Source: a virus
Length of the DNA: 20,231 nucleotides
Strand: one strand, 5' to 3'
IMG/VR virus record: IMGVR_UViG_3300042503_000338
Coordinates: 1 to 20,231 of that record
In this document: in pieces, positions 1 to 8,289 of the stretch
Numbering within the stretch: the first letter of the stretch is position 1
Layout: each line of letters opens with the position of its first letter
The notes under the pieces: generated by a model
Seen by the model: the letters and a program-made list of their open reading frames with translations, nothing else
What the model was told of the DNA's origin: nothing
The model's database searches: none
Made by a program: the position numbers and the translations under genes

Positions 1-30
1 ATGCCAGTTACTATTGCGTTAGGTGCACAT

Positions 31-42
31 CTTTTTTTTTGC
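31..42 (+). other. candidate programmed -1 frameshift site (T9 slippery run)
   Basis: A run of nine T residues (32-40) preceded by C and followed by G. Upstream of it, the frame beginning at base 1 reads MPVTIALGAHLFF with codons typical of this genome (CCA, GTT, ACT, TTA, GGT). Downstream, the protein-like frame is the -1 frame, which ends at 317 in an ATGA overlap with the next gene. A -1 slip on the T run would join the two frames. Tail assembly chaperone genes of siphoviruses and myoviruses commonly use such a shift to make a short and a long form. Inference: this is that site. Alternatives are a homopolymer error in the assembly, or a gene that simply starts inside the window. Confidence 0.4.
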
Positions 43-317
43 GATATCGGGACAGAATTATTGAGTTATATCCAGAAATTTTTGGAACCAAAGAAGAACG
101 AGAAAGCACCGAAAAAACGGAGGGATGGGGGTTTGAAACAAGCCTTCAGTCATTTAATAACAAATGGGGCTGGTCTGGATGGCTTATCGGTTTATGTAAT
201 GGAGACCCTCTCAAACTTGAGCCTATATCGGAACTTACTTTACATCAAGCCCTTATCTTTACAAGTTATAAAATTGACTGGCAAAAAGTCCAAGAGAAAG
301 CAATCAAACGAAAATGA
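39..317 (+). CDS. tail assembly chaperone-like protein (5' part uncertain)
   Basis: Role is inferred: a small cytoplasmic protein that may help the tape measure fold before tail-tube assembly. The frame gives about 92 residues rich in Trp and acidic/basic pairs, with GWGFETSL, NKWGWSGWLIGLCNGD and LTLHQALIFTSYKIDW. The pattern of an aromatic-rich segment, then NGD, then L-x-L-H-x-x-L-x-F resembles short proteins I associate with tail-chaperone positions in Bacteroidota phages. The only in-frame start in the window is a TTG at 39 inside a T run; the frame is open back to base 3, so the true 5' end lies upstream or is reached by -1 frameshift. The stop overlaps the next ATG as ATGA (314-317), which supports this frame over the longer overlapping frame ending at 327. 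Confidence 0.5.
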   Translation: MRYRDRIIELYPEIFGTKEERESTEKTEGWGFETSLQSFNNKWGWSGWLIGLCNGDPLKLEPISELTLHQALIFTSYKIDWQKVQEKAIKRK

Positions 318-808
318 ACATAACTAAAAATCACATAGGAACTGGTAATTACTATTGGAAACAAGTAGCATCTAGGATGGATGCACAATATTCACATGGT
401 GGCATGACCGAATACGATTTTAAAGCGATTACGGTTTTCCCTTTATTGCATATCACATTAACCAGAATCGATGTAGATACTAGTACGGCAAGGCTTACTT
501 ATTCAATTATGGTAGCCGACCAGAATATCCATTACTCAAACGATTTTCAAGGCATGACGAATGCAGAATTATTCGAGGAGTACGGCTATACCGAAAATGC
601 GAACTACGCCTTTGTGTTGCAGGAAATCTATATCCGTCTAGTAAAACAGATGGAGTACATGGAACAAGCATTGTACAACACTTTGCAGATTGAAAAGCCG
701 TACACACTAACTCCGTTTGCGGAGGATTTGGATGCGGTTCTTACTGGGTATACTGGGGAAATTACATTGATAATCCTTAACCCAATAGTAACTGATGGCT
801 GGTGTTAA
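314..808 (+). CDS. putative tail terminator / neck-associated protein
   Basis: A 164-aa soluble protein with no signal peptide or membrane segment. The middle alternates hydrophobic strands (residues about 40-70, including LLHITLTRIDVDT and ARLTYSIMVAD), followed by a helical stretch with LQEIYIRLVKQMEYMEQAL, then PYTLTPFAEDLDAVLTGYTGEITLIILNP near the C-terminus. I associate this ending, a proline-rich turn followed by a G-Y/W-containing strand and a final NP, with minor tail or tail-terminator proteins in Bacteroidota phages. The start overlaps the upstream stop by ATGA, and the end overlaps the following gp10-like gene by 14 nt, so it is translationally coupled in a tail-assembly operon. 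The assignment leans on position as much as sequence. Confidence 0.4.
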   Translation: MNITKNHIGTGNYYWKQVASRMDAQYSHGGMTEYDFKAITVFPLLHITLTRIDVDTSTARLTYSIMVADQNIHYSNDFQGMTNAELFEEYGYTENANYAFVLQEIYIRLVKQMEYMEQALYNTLQIEKPYTLTPFAEDLDAVLTGYTGEITLIILNPIVTDGWC

Positions 809-1352
809 TCTACCCAAGACAGACGCTCAACTAGAGCGTATTGCAATCGCTTTTAAGGAGGCGTTGCAGAGTGCAATGAGGCGAAAGCGGAAGCGTACAT
901 CTTTGCGTGTTAAATGGGCTAAAACTCAGACGGGATGGAAACCTAAGAAAGTAACAAAAGGATCGTATACTAGCAACATGGTTGCATCTGGATATCTATT
1001 GAACAATACAAAAGTTGTTTCAAAAGGTCCATTGGATTACTCGGTTTCAATGCCATCATACGCAAAGTTCCTAATCGAAGGGCGTAAAAAGGGGAAAGGG
1101 ATTCCAGTACGCAACATGGATAGTTGGATTAAGCAAAAACGGATTAAGCCAAAAAATGAAAAAGGACAATTTAAAAAAATGGACAAGCGTACTTTGGGGT
1201 TTTTGATGAATAGGAAAATCAAGTATTTTGGCATCGAGGGGTACGATTTTGTAGCACCAGAACGCAAGGACATTTTACGCAGATACAATAGTGCTTTAAG
1301 CAAGGCAATGAATCAAGATTTACAGAACATAATTACTAAGGGATTACGATAA
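795..1352 (+). CDS. HK97 gp10-like tail completion / neck protein
   Basis: A very basic 185-aa protein, with an RRKRKR cluster near residues 29-34. The core reads SYAKFLIEGRKKGKGIPV (about 88-105), then a short helix DSWIKQKRI and a second conserved-looking block TLGFLMNRKIKYFGIEGY (133-150). The combination of a Y-A-x-F-x-x-x-G-R-x-x-G loop, a W-containing helix and an L-x-F-L-x-x-R-K-I-x-x-x-G-I tail is the signature I recognise from gp10-like neck/tail-completion proteins, which close the tail end that meets the head. It overlaps the preceding gene by 14 nt and touches the next as TAATG. Function is inferred from pattern and position. Confidence 0.6.
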   Translation: MAGVNLPKTDAQLERIAIAFKEALQSAMRRKRKRTSLRVKWAKTQTGWKPKKVTKGSYTSNMVASGYLLNNTKVVSKGPLDYSVSMPSYAKFLIEGRKKGKGIPVRNMDSWIKQKRIKPKNEKGQFKKMDKRTLGFLMNRKIKYFGIEGYDFVAPERKDILRRYNSALSKAMNQDLQNIITKGLR

Positions 1353-2479
1353 TGGCAATAACATATACTCAGCAACCGAGTGGGAAACTAGGGGCAAATA
1401 GCCCTTTGATTTATCAAGTTAACGATGCCTCGCAAAAAGCAACGGCAGGATTTTACTATAAATTTGAGGTGTTTATATGGACCGGTTCTACAACGATTCC
1501 AGTTACTCCAATCGCAACGCTAACTAAGTTACCAGATGCCTATGCAGACGGAAGGGCGTATATGGATATCAGCCGATTAGTTACGCAATATGTCAAAACG
1601 AATTATTTAGTATTTGGGGCGTTAACTCCTTTGATTGATTTAGGGGCGTATTGGGTACAAATAAAAGTATCTGGATTCAATACGGCTGGAGGCACTACTC
1701 CAGTAAGCGTAGCAGTAAGTAGCAATCGCATCCTCGCCACAAGGGGATATTCTTTTACTAAGGATGGAATCAATAGTGCCTTTGCACAGAATGTCTATAC
1801 AGATAGAACCCAGATTTTGCTTACCCCAGAGACGACAATCGATTACCTATGGTACAATCAGAGCGGAGTTTCTAGCGTAACTATTGGGGCTACGACAATT
1901 ACTCCAACGGCTGGAACGCTAAGCACTCAGCAAATTCAAGGATTTGAAATCAAAACTGCATTGACAACGGCAGGGTTATGGGGTACAAATTGCAACATTG
2001 TTTTCAATCTATCTGGAGGCGGAACTCAAACCATACCAGTCATATTCGATTGTGCTACTCGATACGGAGCGTATTCGGTTTTATTCCTTAATAGATTTGG
2101 AGTTTATGAAGGCATGACATTCAACGGAGTTTATCAGCCATCGTGGGCAGTCAATAGGGAGGACTATCAAACCGCCTTGTTTACCAATTCAGATTTGACA
2201 TCGGCATGGGCAGTCGGCATGAGGCAAACCAGACAATTCAATATCCAGAGCAAAGAGAACATGGTCATCAGCACCAACTGGATTCCAGAAAGTTATGTAA
2301 CTTATATGGGGCAACTTATGATGAGTGAGGCGATAACTTTTGCTTATGATGGAATCTATTACGGAGTAAATTGCACCGACATGAATATGGAGCGTAAGCG
2401 AGTAACCAATGCGAAACTGATTCAGTATACCTTAAATCTCGAATATTCTCAGCCCTATATTAACAAGATTGTACGATGA
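1352..2479 (+). CDS. tail structural protein (distal-tail/baseplate-like)
   Basis: A 375-aa beta-rich protein dominated by Thr, Ser, Ala, Gly and Tyr, without signal peptide, membrane segment or coiled coil. The N-terminal part (1-130) has the strand-turn texture of a tail structural domain (YKFEVFIWTGS, GRAYMDISRLVTQYV, GAYWVQIKVSG). The second half contains YGAYSVLFLNRFGVYEGMTF (about 240-260), an aromatic strand pattern I recall from proteins encoded beside the tail-tip gene in Bacteroidota phages, and ends NLEYSQPYINKIVR. It starts at the TAATG junction with the previous gene and overlaps the 922-aa tail-tip gene by ATGA, so the two are made together. It may be a distal-tail or tube-to-tip adaptor; I cannot decide which. 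Confidence 0.45.
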   Translation: MAITYTQQPSGKLGANSPLIYQVNDASQKATAGFYYKFEVFIWTGSTTIPVTPIATLTKLPDAYADGRAYMDISRLVTQYVKTNYLVFGALTPLIDLGAYWVQIKVSGFNTAGGTTPVSVAVSSNRILATRGYSFTKDGINSAFAQNVYTDRTQILLTPETTIDYLWYNQSGVSSVTIGATTITPTAGTLSTQQIQGFEIKTALTTAGLWGTNCNIVFNLSGGGTQTIPVIFDCATRYGAYSVLFLNRFGVYEGMTFNGVYQPSWAVNREDYQTALFTNSDLTSAWAVGMRQTRQFNIQSKENMVISTNWIPESYVTYMGQLMMSEAITFAYDGIYYGVNCTDMNMERKRVTNAKLIQYTLNLEYSQPYINKIVR

Positions 2480-5244
2480 GATTTGCCCTATTAATCAGCA
2501 ATAGTACAACCGATACTATTACTCCTATCATGACATCCTATGTTGCTAGGACTAACAATGGATTCATTGAAGCACAAGAATGTGTTACGGCAAAATTACA
2601 AGCATTGGGTGGCACATTCAATGAGATGGTACCAGCCGATTTATTCCAAGACGAGAGCATAAACCTAACTAGACAAGTAAAGGATTTTTCTCGTATTGAA
2701 ACCATATTTACTGATTACACGCAATCGTTTCAGATACCAGCAACAGATATCAATAATGGCATTTTTGCCAATTACTTTTCCGAGAATATAGAGTTCCCAA
2801 CATGGAACCCAAATTTGCGGTTACCAGCATCGATTGAAATTTATGGGATGCCAGTTTTTTATGGTAGCCTTGAAATGCTTAGCGTAGATTTTAGTAATGG
2901 TTTACCGCAATCATATTCCGTTGTTTTCTATGGTCAAGTAAAAAACCTAACATCGACATGGGGCGAAAAAACCTTAGATGAAATCGATTGGAGTGCCTAT
3001 GACCATACGATTGACAATGCAACTGCGGAGGCATCATGGACTGGTGGATTGTTTGCAGGAAAAGTAATATGGGATATTAAGGATTACAATCAAGGCTGGG
3101 TGTATAGTAAATACGCCATCAATAACAATATTTATTTTGGTGATGGTATTACATATTTGGATTTGCGACCTAGTATTCGATTGAAAAACATGGTTGAACA
3201 TGTGTTTAATCAAGTGGGGTATAGCATGAGTGGAACTCTATTTAGTAGAGGGGAATTTACAAATCTCTATGTAACTCCAATGGGAAACGCTGGTCCTTTG
3301 CTGGATTACACCGCATTACAATATGGATTATTTGATGCTGAGAATATAACTCCAGTTACTATCAATCCTTATACAACTACAAAATCTACATGGTCAACAT
3401 TGCCATTGGGTGTTAATGTTATCAGTAACCCATCTGGATCGTGGAACGCAGGAACATTCGAGTATACGATGCCTATCAATGGTGACTATGCTTTTCAAAT
3501 TGACATAACTCAAACATCGGCTCTACCATTAGTTGTAAATCAATACAATGCGTTGCTGAATGGGATATTTTTAGATTCACTAAGTGGCAATGATGCTGGA
3601 TTAAATGTGTGGACTATCTATGTTCGCAAAGCCACGAAGGGAGATAAATTTAAAATCGTATACAATGCCTTTAAAACATCACAGATATCTGGAGAGATAA
3701 GGTGTACATATAGCCCATACAATGTTAAACCAGCAGTAGTTATGGCTGAGGCGATGCCTAAGATTAAGGTAACTGATTTTATTAATTCAGTACTGCAAAC
3801 ATTCAATGCGGTTATCCTACCAAATGGGCAAAATGGATTTGCAATTCATAACATCGAGGATTGGTATAACGCAGGTGCCAATAAGGACTATACAACTTAT
3901 ATTGATTTTACCAAAATGACACATAAGAAAATGGATATCCCTAGTTCCATTTCCATGAAACATAAAAGTGGGGAATCTCAAAGCGATCTGTTCTTTAAAA
4001 ATACTTATAGTAGGGAATATGGGTCAATAACCTTTAGACCAGATGTTGACTTTGCATCGGCTGAAATGAAAATAGAAACTCTATTTAATGTATTCCCGCC
4101 TCAACGGATGAACATGGTAAATCAAATTGGTATTAAAATGAGCGAAACTGATATCGATATGCCAGTCATCCTTAATAATGACGGGAAAGGAGTGCAACAA
4201 GATTTATTGTTATTCTATTTTCAAGATTACAAGGTCGTTACTCATCCTTATCGATGGGCTGGAACTACTAAAACCTATCAGCCAGTTAGTATGCCATATA
4301 CAAATACGCCTACAACTGGTGCTAGTTCGGTTACTTGCTCATTTGGATTAGAGGCTAGTGCCGTTGGGGATATGCCAACGCAAACTATCTACATGAATTT
4401 TTGGAACGAATTTGTATCTAGGCTTTATTCTACTCGAAGCCGAGTGGTTATTTGTTCGGGATATGTACCAGTTGGCGAATGGATTAATATGTCATTGAAT
4501 GACAGCATAGTTATCTCTGGAAACTATTACAAAATACAGAAAATCGACTACGATATTTTAACTGAGGAAGCCAAACTGGAATTGATTACTTATCCCAAAG
4601 TCAATAAGATAGCGGTTACTGGAGTTACTGGCAGGAGACCAACAATCGGATATCCAGTTTTAAATGCTGAGGGTAAAACATATATCGATGGAATACCATT
4701 GTCGCTAGGGATTACCAATGCACAGATATTTGGAGGGGTGTTAGTTACTGATGCTCAACCGATGCAGGAATACAATTACTCCATGAATCAAATGTTGGAT
4801 GCCATGATGGGTAATTACCTCCGTCAAGTAACTATCAGCAAGGCAACAATGTGGACAACGGCAGATTACAATTTAACCATATCAAATGTCGCTCAAAATT
4901 TAACCTATACTGATGAGGGAATTGAAGGGCAAAATAATTTGTATACTCCTACAATCGCTACTGGGACAATAACTATAAATCAAAGCGGACAATATCGTGT
5001 AAGGGCATGGGCAGTACTTGATACTTCTGGTAGCCATGATGTCGAATTTGTTATTGCGTTAAATGGCATTGAAACAGAAGGTTATTGGAGAATTGAATTA
5101 AATCACATACAAACTGCTAATTGCGAAACAATTGTCAATATACCCGATACTGGAGTTATCTCATTTTCTGCACGCAGTAATGATGGAGGCACCCATACAA
5201 TGACAATCAAAAAGAGTAACATCACCATAGAAAAAATGTTCTAA
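2476..5244 (+). CDS. large tail tip / baseplate hub protein
   Basis: The largest gene in the window: 922 aa, acidic, beta-rich. Near the N-terminus (residues about 52-105) lies DLFQDESINLTRQVKDF, then IFTDYTQSFQIPAT and NGIFANYFSENIEF, a block I recognise from large tail proteins encoded next to the tape measure in Bacteroidota phages. It is followed by IEIYGMPVFYGSLEMLSVDF, an insert of the type found in tail-hub domains. The C-terminal 150 residues (QYRVRAWAVLDTSGSHDVEF and onwards) look like a beta-sandwich, possibly receptor- or carbohydrate-facing. Known families of this position form the tail tip and organise fibres. It couples to its neighbours by ATGA and TAATG overlaps. The exact role (hub, Tal-like or fibre holder) is inferred. 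Confidence 0.6.
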   Translation: MRFALLISNSTTDTITPIMTSYVARTNNGFIEAQECVTAKLQALGGTFNEMVPADLFQDESINLTRQVKDFSRIETIFTDYTQSFQIPATDINNGIFANYFSENIEFPTWNPNLRLPASIEIYGMPVFYGSLEMLSVDFSNGLPQSYSVVFYGQVKNLTSTWGEKTLDEIDWSAYDHTIDNATAEASWTGGLFAGKVIWDIKDYNQGWVYSKYAINNNIYFGDGITYLDLRPSIRLKNMVEHVFNQVGYSMSGTLFSRGEFTNLYVTPMGNAGPLLDYTALQYGLFDAENITPVTINPYTTTKSTWSTLPLGVNVISNPSGSWNAGTFEYTMPINGDYAFQIDITQTSALPLVVNQYNALLNGIFLDSLSGNDAGLNVWTIYVRKATKGDKFKIVYNAFKTSQISGEIRCTYSPYNVKPAVVMAEAMPKIKVTDFINSVLQTFNAVILPNGQNGFAIHNIEDWYNAGANKDYTTYIDFTKMTHKKMDIPSSISMKHKSGESQSDLFFKNTYSREYGSITFRPDVDFASAEMKIETLFNVFPPQRMNMVNQIGIKMSETDIDMPVILNNDGKGVQQDLLLFYFQDYKVVTHPYRWAGTTKTYQPVSMPYTNTPTTGASSVTCSFGLEASAVGDMPTQTIYMNFWNEFVSRLYSTRSRVVICSGYVPVGEWINMSLNDSIVISGNYYKIQKIDYDILTEEAKLELITYPKVNKIAVTGVTGRRPTIGYPVLNAEGKTYIDGIPLSLGITNAQIFGGVLVTDAQPMQEYNYSMNQMLDAMMGNYLRQVTISKATMWTTADYNLTISNVAQNLTYTDEGIEGQNNLYTPTIATGTITINQSGQYRVRAWAVLDTSGSHDVEFVIALNGIETEGYWRIELNHIQTANCETIVNIPDTGVISFSARSNDGGTHTMTIKKSNITIEKMF

Positions 5245-5402
5245 TGTATACAAGCATAATCAAACTTTTAAAAGCCAACGAATACTATGGCGTATCGTTT
5301 AATATAGAGAGGGCAAAAGGGCACCATGAAATCCCATCTGGATTCAAGGATTTTGTTAAACAATTTAAACGCATAATCAATGGCAAACGATATAAACTTT
5401 AA
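5244..5402 (+). CDS. small hypothetical protein between tail tip and tape measure
   Basis: A 52-aa basic protein that fills the otherwise empty stretch between two large tail genes. It begins at the A of the preceding stop (TAATG, 5242-5246) and ends 23 nt inside the tape measure gene, the same overlap style as the neighbours. The sequence runs MYTSIIKLLKANEYYGVSF to NGKRYKL, with no membrane segment; an N-terminal helix is likely. I do not recognise a family. Its tight coupling on both sides and ordinary codon use argue that it is translated, and its place suggests a minor tail or assembly factor. Confidence 0.55.
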   Translation: MYTSIIKLLKANEYYGVSFNIERAKGHHEIPSGFKDFVKQFKRIINGKRYKL

Positions 5403-7239
5403 GGTAGACGCTGATACCAGTAAAGCCACGAAAGGGGCGGAACAATTAGCCCAAGCATTAGGCAAGGCAGGTAAACAAGCAGAAAATACAAATCAATCCC
5501 TTAAAGAAAGTGGAAACGCAGGGGGTAGATTTAGCAAGGTACTCGGTGGATTAAAATTCGGTGCTGGACTGGCAGTCGGCAAGGGATTACTAGATAAGGT
5601 TATGGGTTCTCTAATTGAGAACGAAAAGGTAGCCAATTTATTTAATGATGCCTTATCTGTAATTACTGGTACTGCAACGGGCTTAGTAGAGATTTTAGAA
5701 CCAGGCTTTAAAGCAATCGGTGATGCCATCAAAAACCCCAAAAAAGCATGGGATGACTTAGTTTCTGCGTTTGAACGAGGGGCAAAATGGATTAAAGAGA
5801 ACCTCATTGACGGAGTAATTGGCTTGTTTTCCGAACAGATAAATAATCTGGAGATTGGGATTTTAAAACTGCGTAAAGGCTGGAACGAATGGACTGGAGA
5901 TACAGAGGAAGCAGTAGTAATGCAGGAACGCATTAATGAGTTGCAAAAGGAAAACATCGAGATACAAAAAGAGCAATCAAAACGCTTTACAAATATCAAA
6001 GAGGTAGCAACTGGGGCAGTTTCAACTCTTACCTCATGGGGGAAAACGATCGCTAAAAACATAAAAAGCACAGTCGAAGGGAATCAAGCCTTACGGGATT
6101 CTACCAATGCGTACATTACTCAAAATGCAGTAATCGAGGAAAATATCAAATCCCTTGAACGCCAACAAGCACAGAACGAGGCGAACGCCAATAATGAAAC
6201 GCTTACGTTTGAGGAACGCAGGAAATCAATCGAGGCAAACATTGAATTAAAAAAACAACAGATTGAACAAGAGAAGCAGTTAATCCAGAACCAGATTAAT
6301 TTACTTGCACTCGAAAACCAAGCAAAAGGCGTATCAGCAGAACGGAGTGCACAGATTGGAGCGTTGAATGTCCAGATGAAAGGACTGGATGCAACTATCA
6401 GCGAAACTCAGATTACTGTTGATGAAACCTTGCGTACTATTGCAGAGCAGGAAAAAGAAACGACCAAAGCAGTTACTGATGCGTTACTAGAAAAAAACCG
6501 AGCAGAAGCCGAAGCCTTTGCACAGACTACTGGGTTAGAACACGAGAAACTCAAGATGCAACTTGATGTTATCGAGGCACAGAAAAAAGCCTTTATGCAG
6601 TCCTACGATGAGCGATTGTCTAAGGAAAAGGAGGGAACATCCAAGTACAACGAGATATTGGCTGAGCGTATCGCTAAAGAAGGCGAGTTTAATGCACAGC
6701 GTATTCAAGGCGAAGCCGAATATACTACGGCAGTCAAGGAATACAAGAAAACTCAGCAACAGATGGAATTGGATGCCATGAATGTCAAAGCACAAGCCAT
6801 ATCACAAGGGCTTACATTGGCGAGGACATTAATCAAGGAGGACTCCAAGATGCAGAGTGCGATTAACATCGCTGAGGCTATTATGCAAACCTATGTAGGG
6901 GCGAACGTAGCATTGGCAAGTAGCCCACCGCCATTGAATTACATTAACATGGCTGGGGTTATCGCTGGAGGATTGGCGAATGTTATCAAAATCCAACAAG
7001 AGGCTCGTAAATTGGCAAGTGAAACTGGAGGCTCAGCACCAAGTGGGGGTTCATTGACCGCTCCATCGATAGGACCTAATATCTCAGTTGCACGAAGCAA
7101 TGTAGATAGTAATATGCAATTAGGCAATGCCATGAAACAAGCAGGTAAACCCCCTAGAGCGTATGTCGTTTCTGGAGATATTAACTCCGCTGAGTCACTA
7201 GATAGGAAGATTTATCAAAATGCAACACTAGGCGGTTAA
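5380..7239 (+). CDS. tail tape measure protein
   Basis: A 619-aa protein with tape-measure architecture. A short N-terminal domain (MANDINFKVDADTSKATKGA) is followed by a Gly/Ala-rich hydrophobic patch (about 52-75, GLKFGAGLAVGKGLL), then long helical, Gln/Glu/Lys-rich heptad-like segments (about 175-205 and 240-470, for example ERINELQKENIEIQKEQ). Another hydrophobic Ala/Gly stretch follows (about 495-545), and the end reads RAYVVSGDINSAESLDRKI, a motif I recognise at the C-terminus of tape measures in Bacteroidota phages. The protein would set tail length and be ejected through the tube. At 619 aa it implies a fairly short tail, about 90 nm if 0.15 nm per residue holds. No lytic domain is evident. 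It overlaps the 52-aa gene upstream. Confidence 0.85.
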   Translation: MANDINFKVDADTSKATKGAEQLAQALGKAGKQAENTNQSLKESGNAGGRFSKVLGGLKFGAGLAVGKGLLDKVMGSLIENEKVANLFNDALSVITGTATGLVEILEPGFKAIGDAIKNPKKAWDDLVSAFERGAKWIKENLIDGVIGLFSEQINNLEIGILKLRKGWNEWTGDTEEAVVMQERINELQKENIEIQKEQSKRFTNIKEVATGAVSTLTSWGKTIAKNIKSTVEGNQALRDSTNAYITQNAVIEENIKSLERQQAQNEANANNETLTFEERRKSIEANIELKKQQIEQEKQLIQNQINLLALENQAKGVSAERSAQIGALNVQMKGLDATISETQITVDETLRTIAEQEKETTKAVTDALLEKNRAEAEAFAQTTGLEHEKLKMQLDVIEAQKKAFMQSYDERLSKEKEGTSKYNEILAERIAKEGEFNAQRIQGEAEYTTAVKEYKKTQQQMELDAMNVKAQAISQGLTLARTLIKEDSKMQSAINIAEAIMQTYVGANVALASSPPPLNYINMAGVIAGGLANVIKIQQEARKLASETGGSAPSGGSLTAPSIGPNISVARSNVDSNMQLGNAMKQAGKPPRAYVVSGDINSAESLDRKIYQNATLGG

Positions 7240-7249
7240 TCCGTTATAT
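7236..7249 (+). promoter_or_regulatory. recurrent CGTTATAT start-upstream element, copy 1
   Basis: TTAATCCGTTATAT, of which CGTTATAT (7242-7249) begins 13 nt before the ATG at 7255. The whole 14-mer recurs exactly at 8272-8285, and the 8-nt core recurs upstream of two further genes at nearly the same spacing. It partly overlaps the tape measure stop codon. Function unknown: a phage-specific promoter, RNA-processing site or translation signal are all possible. There is no TTTG 19 nt upstream, so it is not a standard Bacteroidota promoter. Confidence 0.45.
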
Positions 7250-7254
7250 TTAAA

Positions 7255-7674
7255 ATGTCTATGAAAAATACATCGTACCATAAATTCATGTCCTCAAAAG
7301 GAAAAGCAGAACATTCAATTCACATGAAACTCAAAGAACATAATATTGAGTTAGGCTTAATTGACGATGCTAAATTGGGTTCAAAAGAGATACTAGACGC
7401 ATATAACAATCCTATTTGGAATCAATTAGAGCGTTTACCAAATAATATATTAGAAATTATCAGCGAAGCCAAAAGGCAACTGATGTTAGCAGGAAAAGGT
7501 CAAGCAAAAGCGATTGAAAACGCAAGGAAAGTATCGGCTATGGCTAAGGAATTAGGTATACCTAACCCAAAAGAAATTGACGATATTTTTAAAAATAACG
7601 ACTACGATACATTGGCTGATGCGTTTGCTACTGATTTAGGTCGCATATTGCAGATTGTCAAAAACAATTCATAA
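7255..7674 (+). CDS. hypothetical protein between tape measure and prohead protease
   Basis: A 139-aa, mostly helical, Lys-rich soluble protein with no membrane segment. The N-terminus (MSMKNTSYHKFMSSKGKAEH) is polar. The rest alternates short amphipathic helices, including LPNNILEIISEAKRQLML (about 62-79) and AIENARKVSAMAKELGI (about 86-102). I do not recognise a family. The start at 7255 is chosen over the ATG at 7261 because it keeps the 12-13 nt spacing to the CGTTATAT element seen at three other genes. It abuts the protease gene with a TAATG overlap at 7672-7676, suggesting a head-assembly role such as an assembly cofactor or minor capsid component, but that is position only. Confidence 0.65.
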   Translation: MSMKNTSYHKFMSSKGKAEHSIHMKLKEHNIELGLIDDAKLGSKEILDAYNNPIWNQLERLPNNILEIISEAKRQLMLAGKGQAKAIENARKVSAMAKELGIPNPKEIDDIFKNNDYDTLADAFATDLGRILQIVKNNS

Positions 7675-8261
7675 TGAGAATCGTAGAACTCATATTGGAT
7701 GAGGACCAGTTGGCACATGGTATTGATGCAATTTCAATTGTATCGGCACCAGCGATTGAATCCAATTTTATTGCCTTAAAAAAGCACAATATTCAGTTTG
7801 CAACTCTGGATGCAGACAAGCGTATTTTGATGGGACCAGCATTGATTCCAGACAAGCCTATTTATCGCAACCAAGACGGGGAGGAGTTCTATTGTTATTT
7901 TAGTCAGAATACAGTTCGCAGAGCATCGGAACTTTATTTAACTAGAGGCAATCAAAACAATGCCACTTTAGAGCATGAGTTTAACATTCATGGATTGAGC
8001 CTTGTAGAAACATGGATTAAGGAGGATATGGTAAATGACAAGAGTGCCCTATATGGATTGAACGATCCAGTCGGAACTTGGATGGTTACTATGAAAGTAG
8101 CCAATGACCAAATCTGGAATGAATATGTTAAAACTGGGCTTGTAAAAGGCTTTTCAATAGAGGGATTTTTTGCAGAAAATTCTAGCGTCAAAGCCAGTAA
8201 ACTAGCAGTCCATCCAGAACTCGATGAATACATCAAAAGTTTGGGCTACACAAAAATCTAA
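7674..8261 (+). CDS. prohead maturation protease (XkdF-like, S78-type)
   Basis: A 195-aa protein matching the XkdF-like putative serine protease family of phage heads (related to HK97 prohead protease). Visible motifs: GPALIPDKPIYR (54-65), a YFSQNTVRRASELYL helix (75-89), NATLEHEF (96-103) and VKGFSIEGFF (157-166). By analogy with S78 peptidases, the likely catalytic residues are H101 in the LEHE motif and S161 in the GFSIEG motif. The enzyme would cleave scaffold and possibly capsid N-termini inside the prohead before DNA packaging. The scaffold and capsid genes follow directly, the classic arrangement. It couples to the upstream gene by TAATG; a 28-nt gap containing a CGTTATAT element separates it from the scaffold. 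Confidence 0.85.
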   Translation: MRIVELILDEDQLAHGIDAISIVSAPAIESNFIALKKHNIQFATLDADKRILMGPALIPDKPIYRNQDGEEFYCYFSQNTVRRASELYLTRGNQNNATLEHEFNIHGLSLVETWIKEDMVNDKSALYGLNDPVGTWMVTMKVANDQIWNEYVKTGLVKGFSIEGFFAENSSVKASKLAVHPELDEYIKSLGYTKI

Positions 8262-8271
8262 CAACTCAAAA

Positions 8272-8285
8272 TTAATCCGTTATAT
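8272..8285 (+). promoter_or_regulatory. recurrent CGTTATAT start-upstream element, copy 2
   Basis: An exact second copy of TTAATCCGTTATAT; the core (8278-8285) begins 12 nt before the ATG at 8290. It fills most of the short gap after the protease gene. The extra six identical bases shared with copy 1 make a chance match unlikely, though both regions are A/T-rich. Confidence 0.45.
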
Positions 8286-8289
8286 AGTT

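Noticed and set aside
1-327. 108-aa frame starting at base 1 and running to 327
   Set aside because: After the T run its sequence loses protein-like character, and its stop does not couple to the next gene. Only the first 13 codons look coding; the rest is an out-of-frame shadow of the 39-317 frame.
5493-6071. 192-aa antisense frame inside the tape measure gene
   Set aside because: Ser/Pro/Phe-rich shadow of a codon-biased coding strand; no start context, neighbours or promoter on the minus strand.
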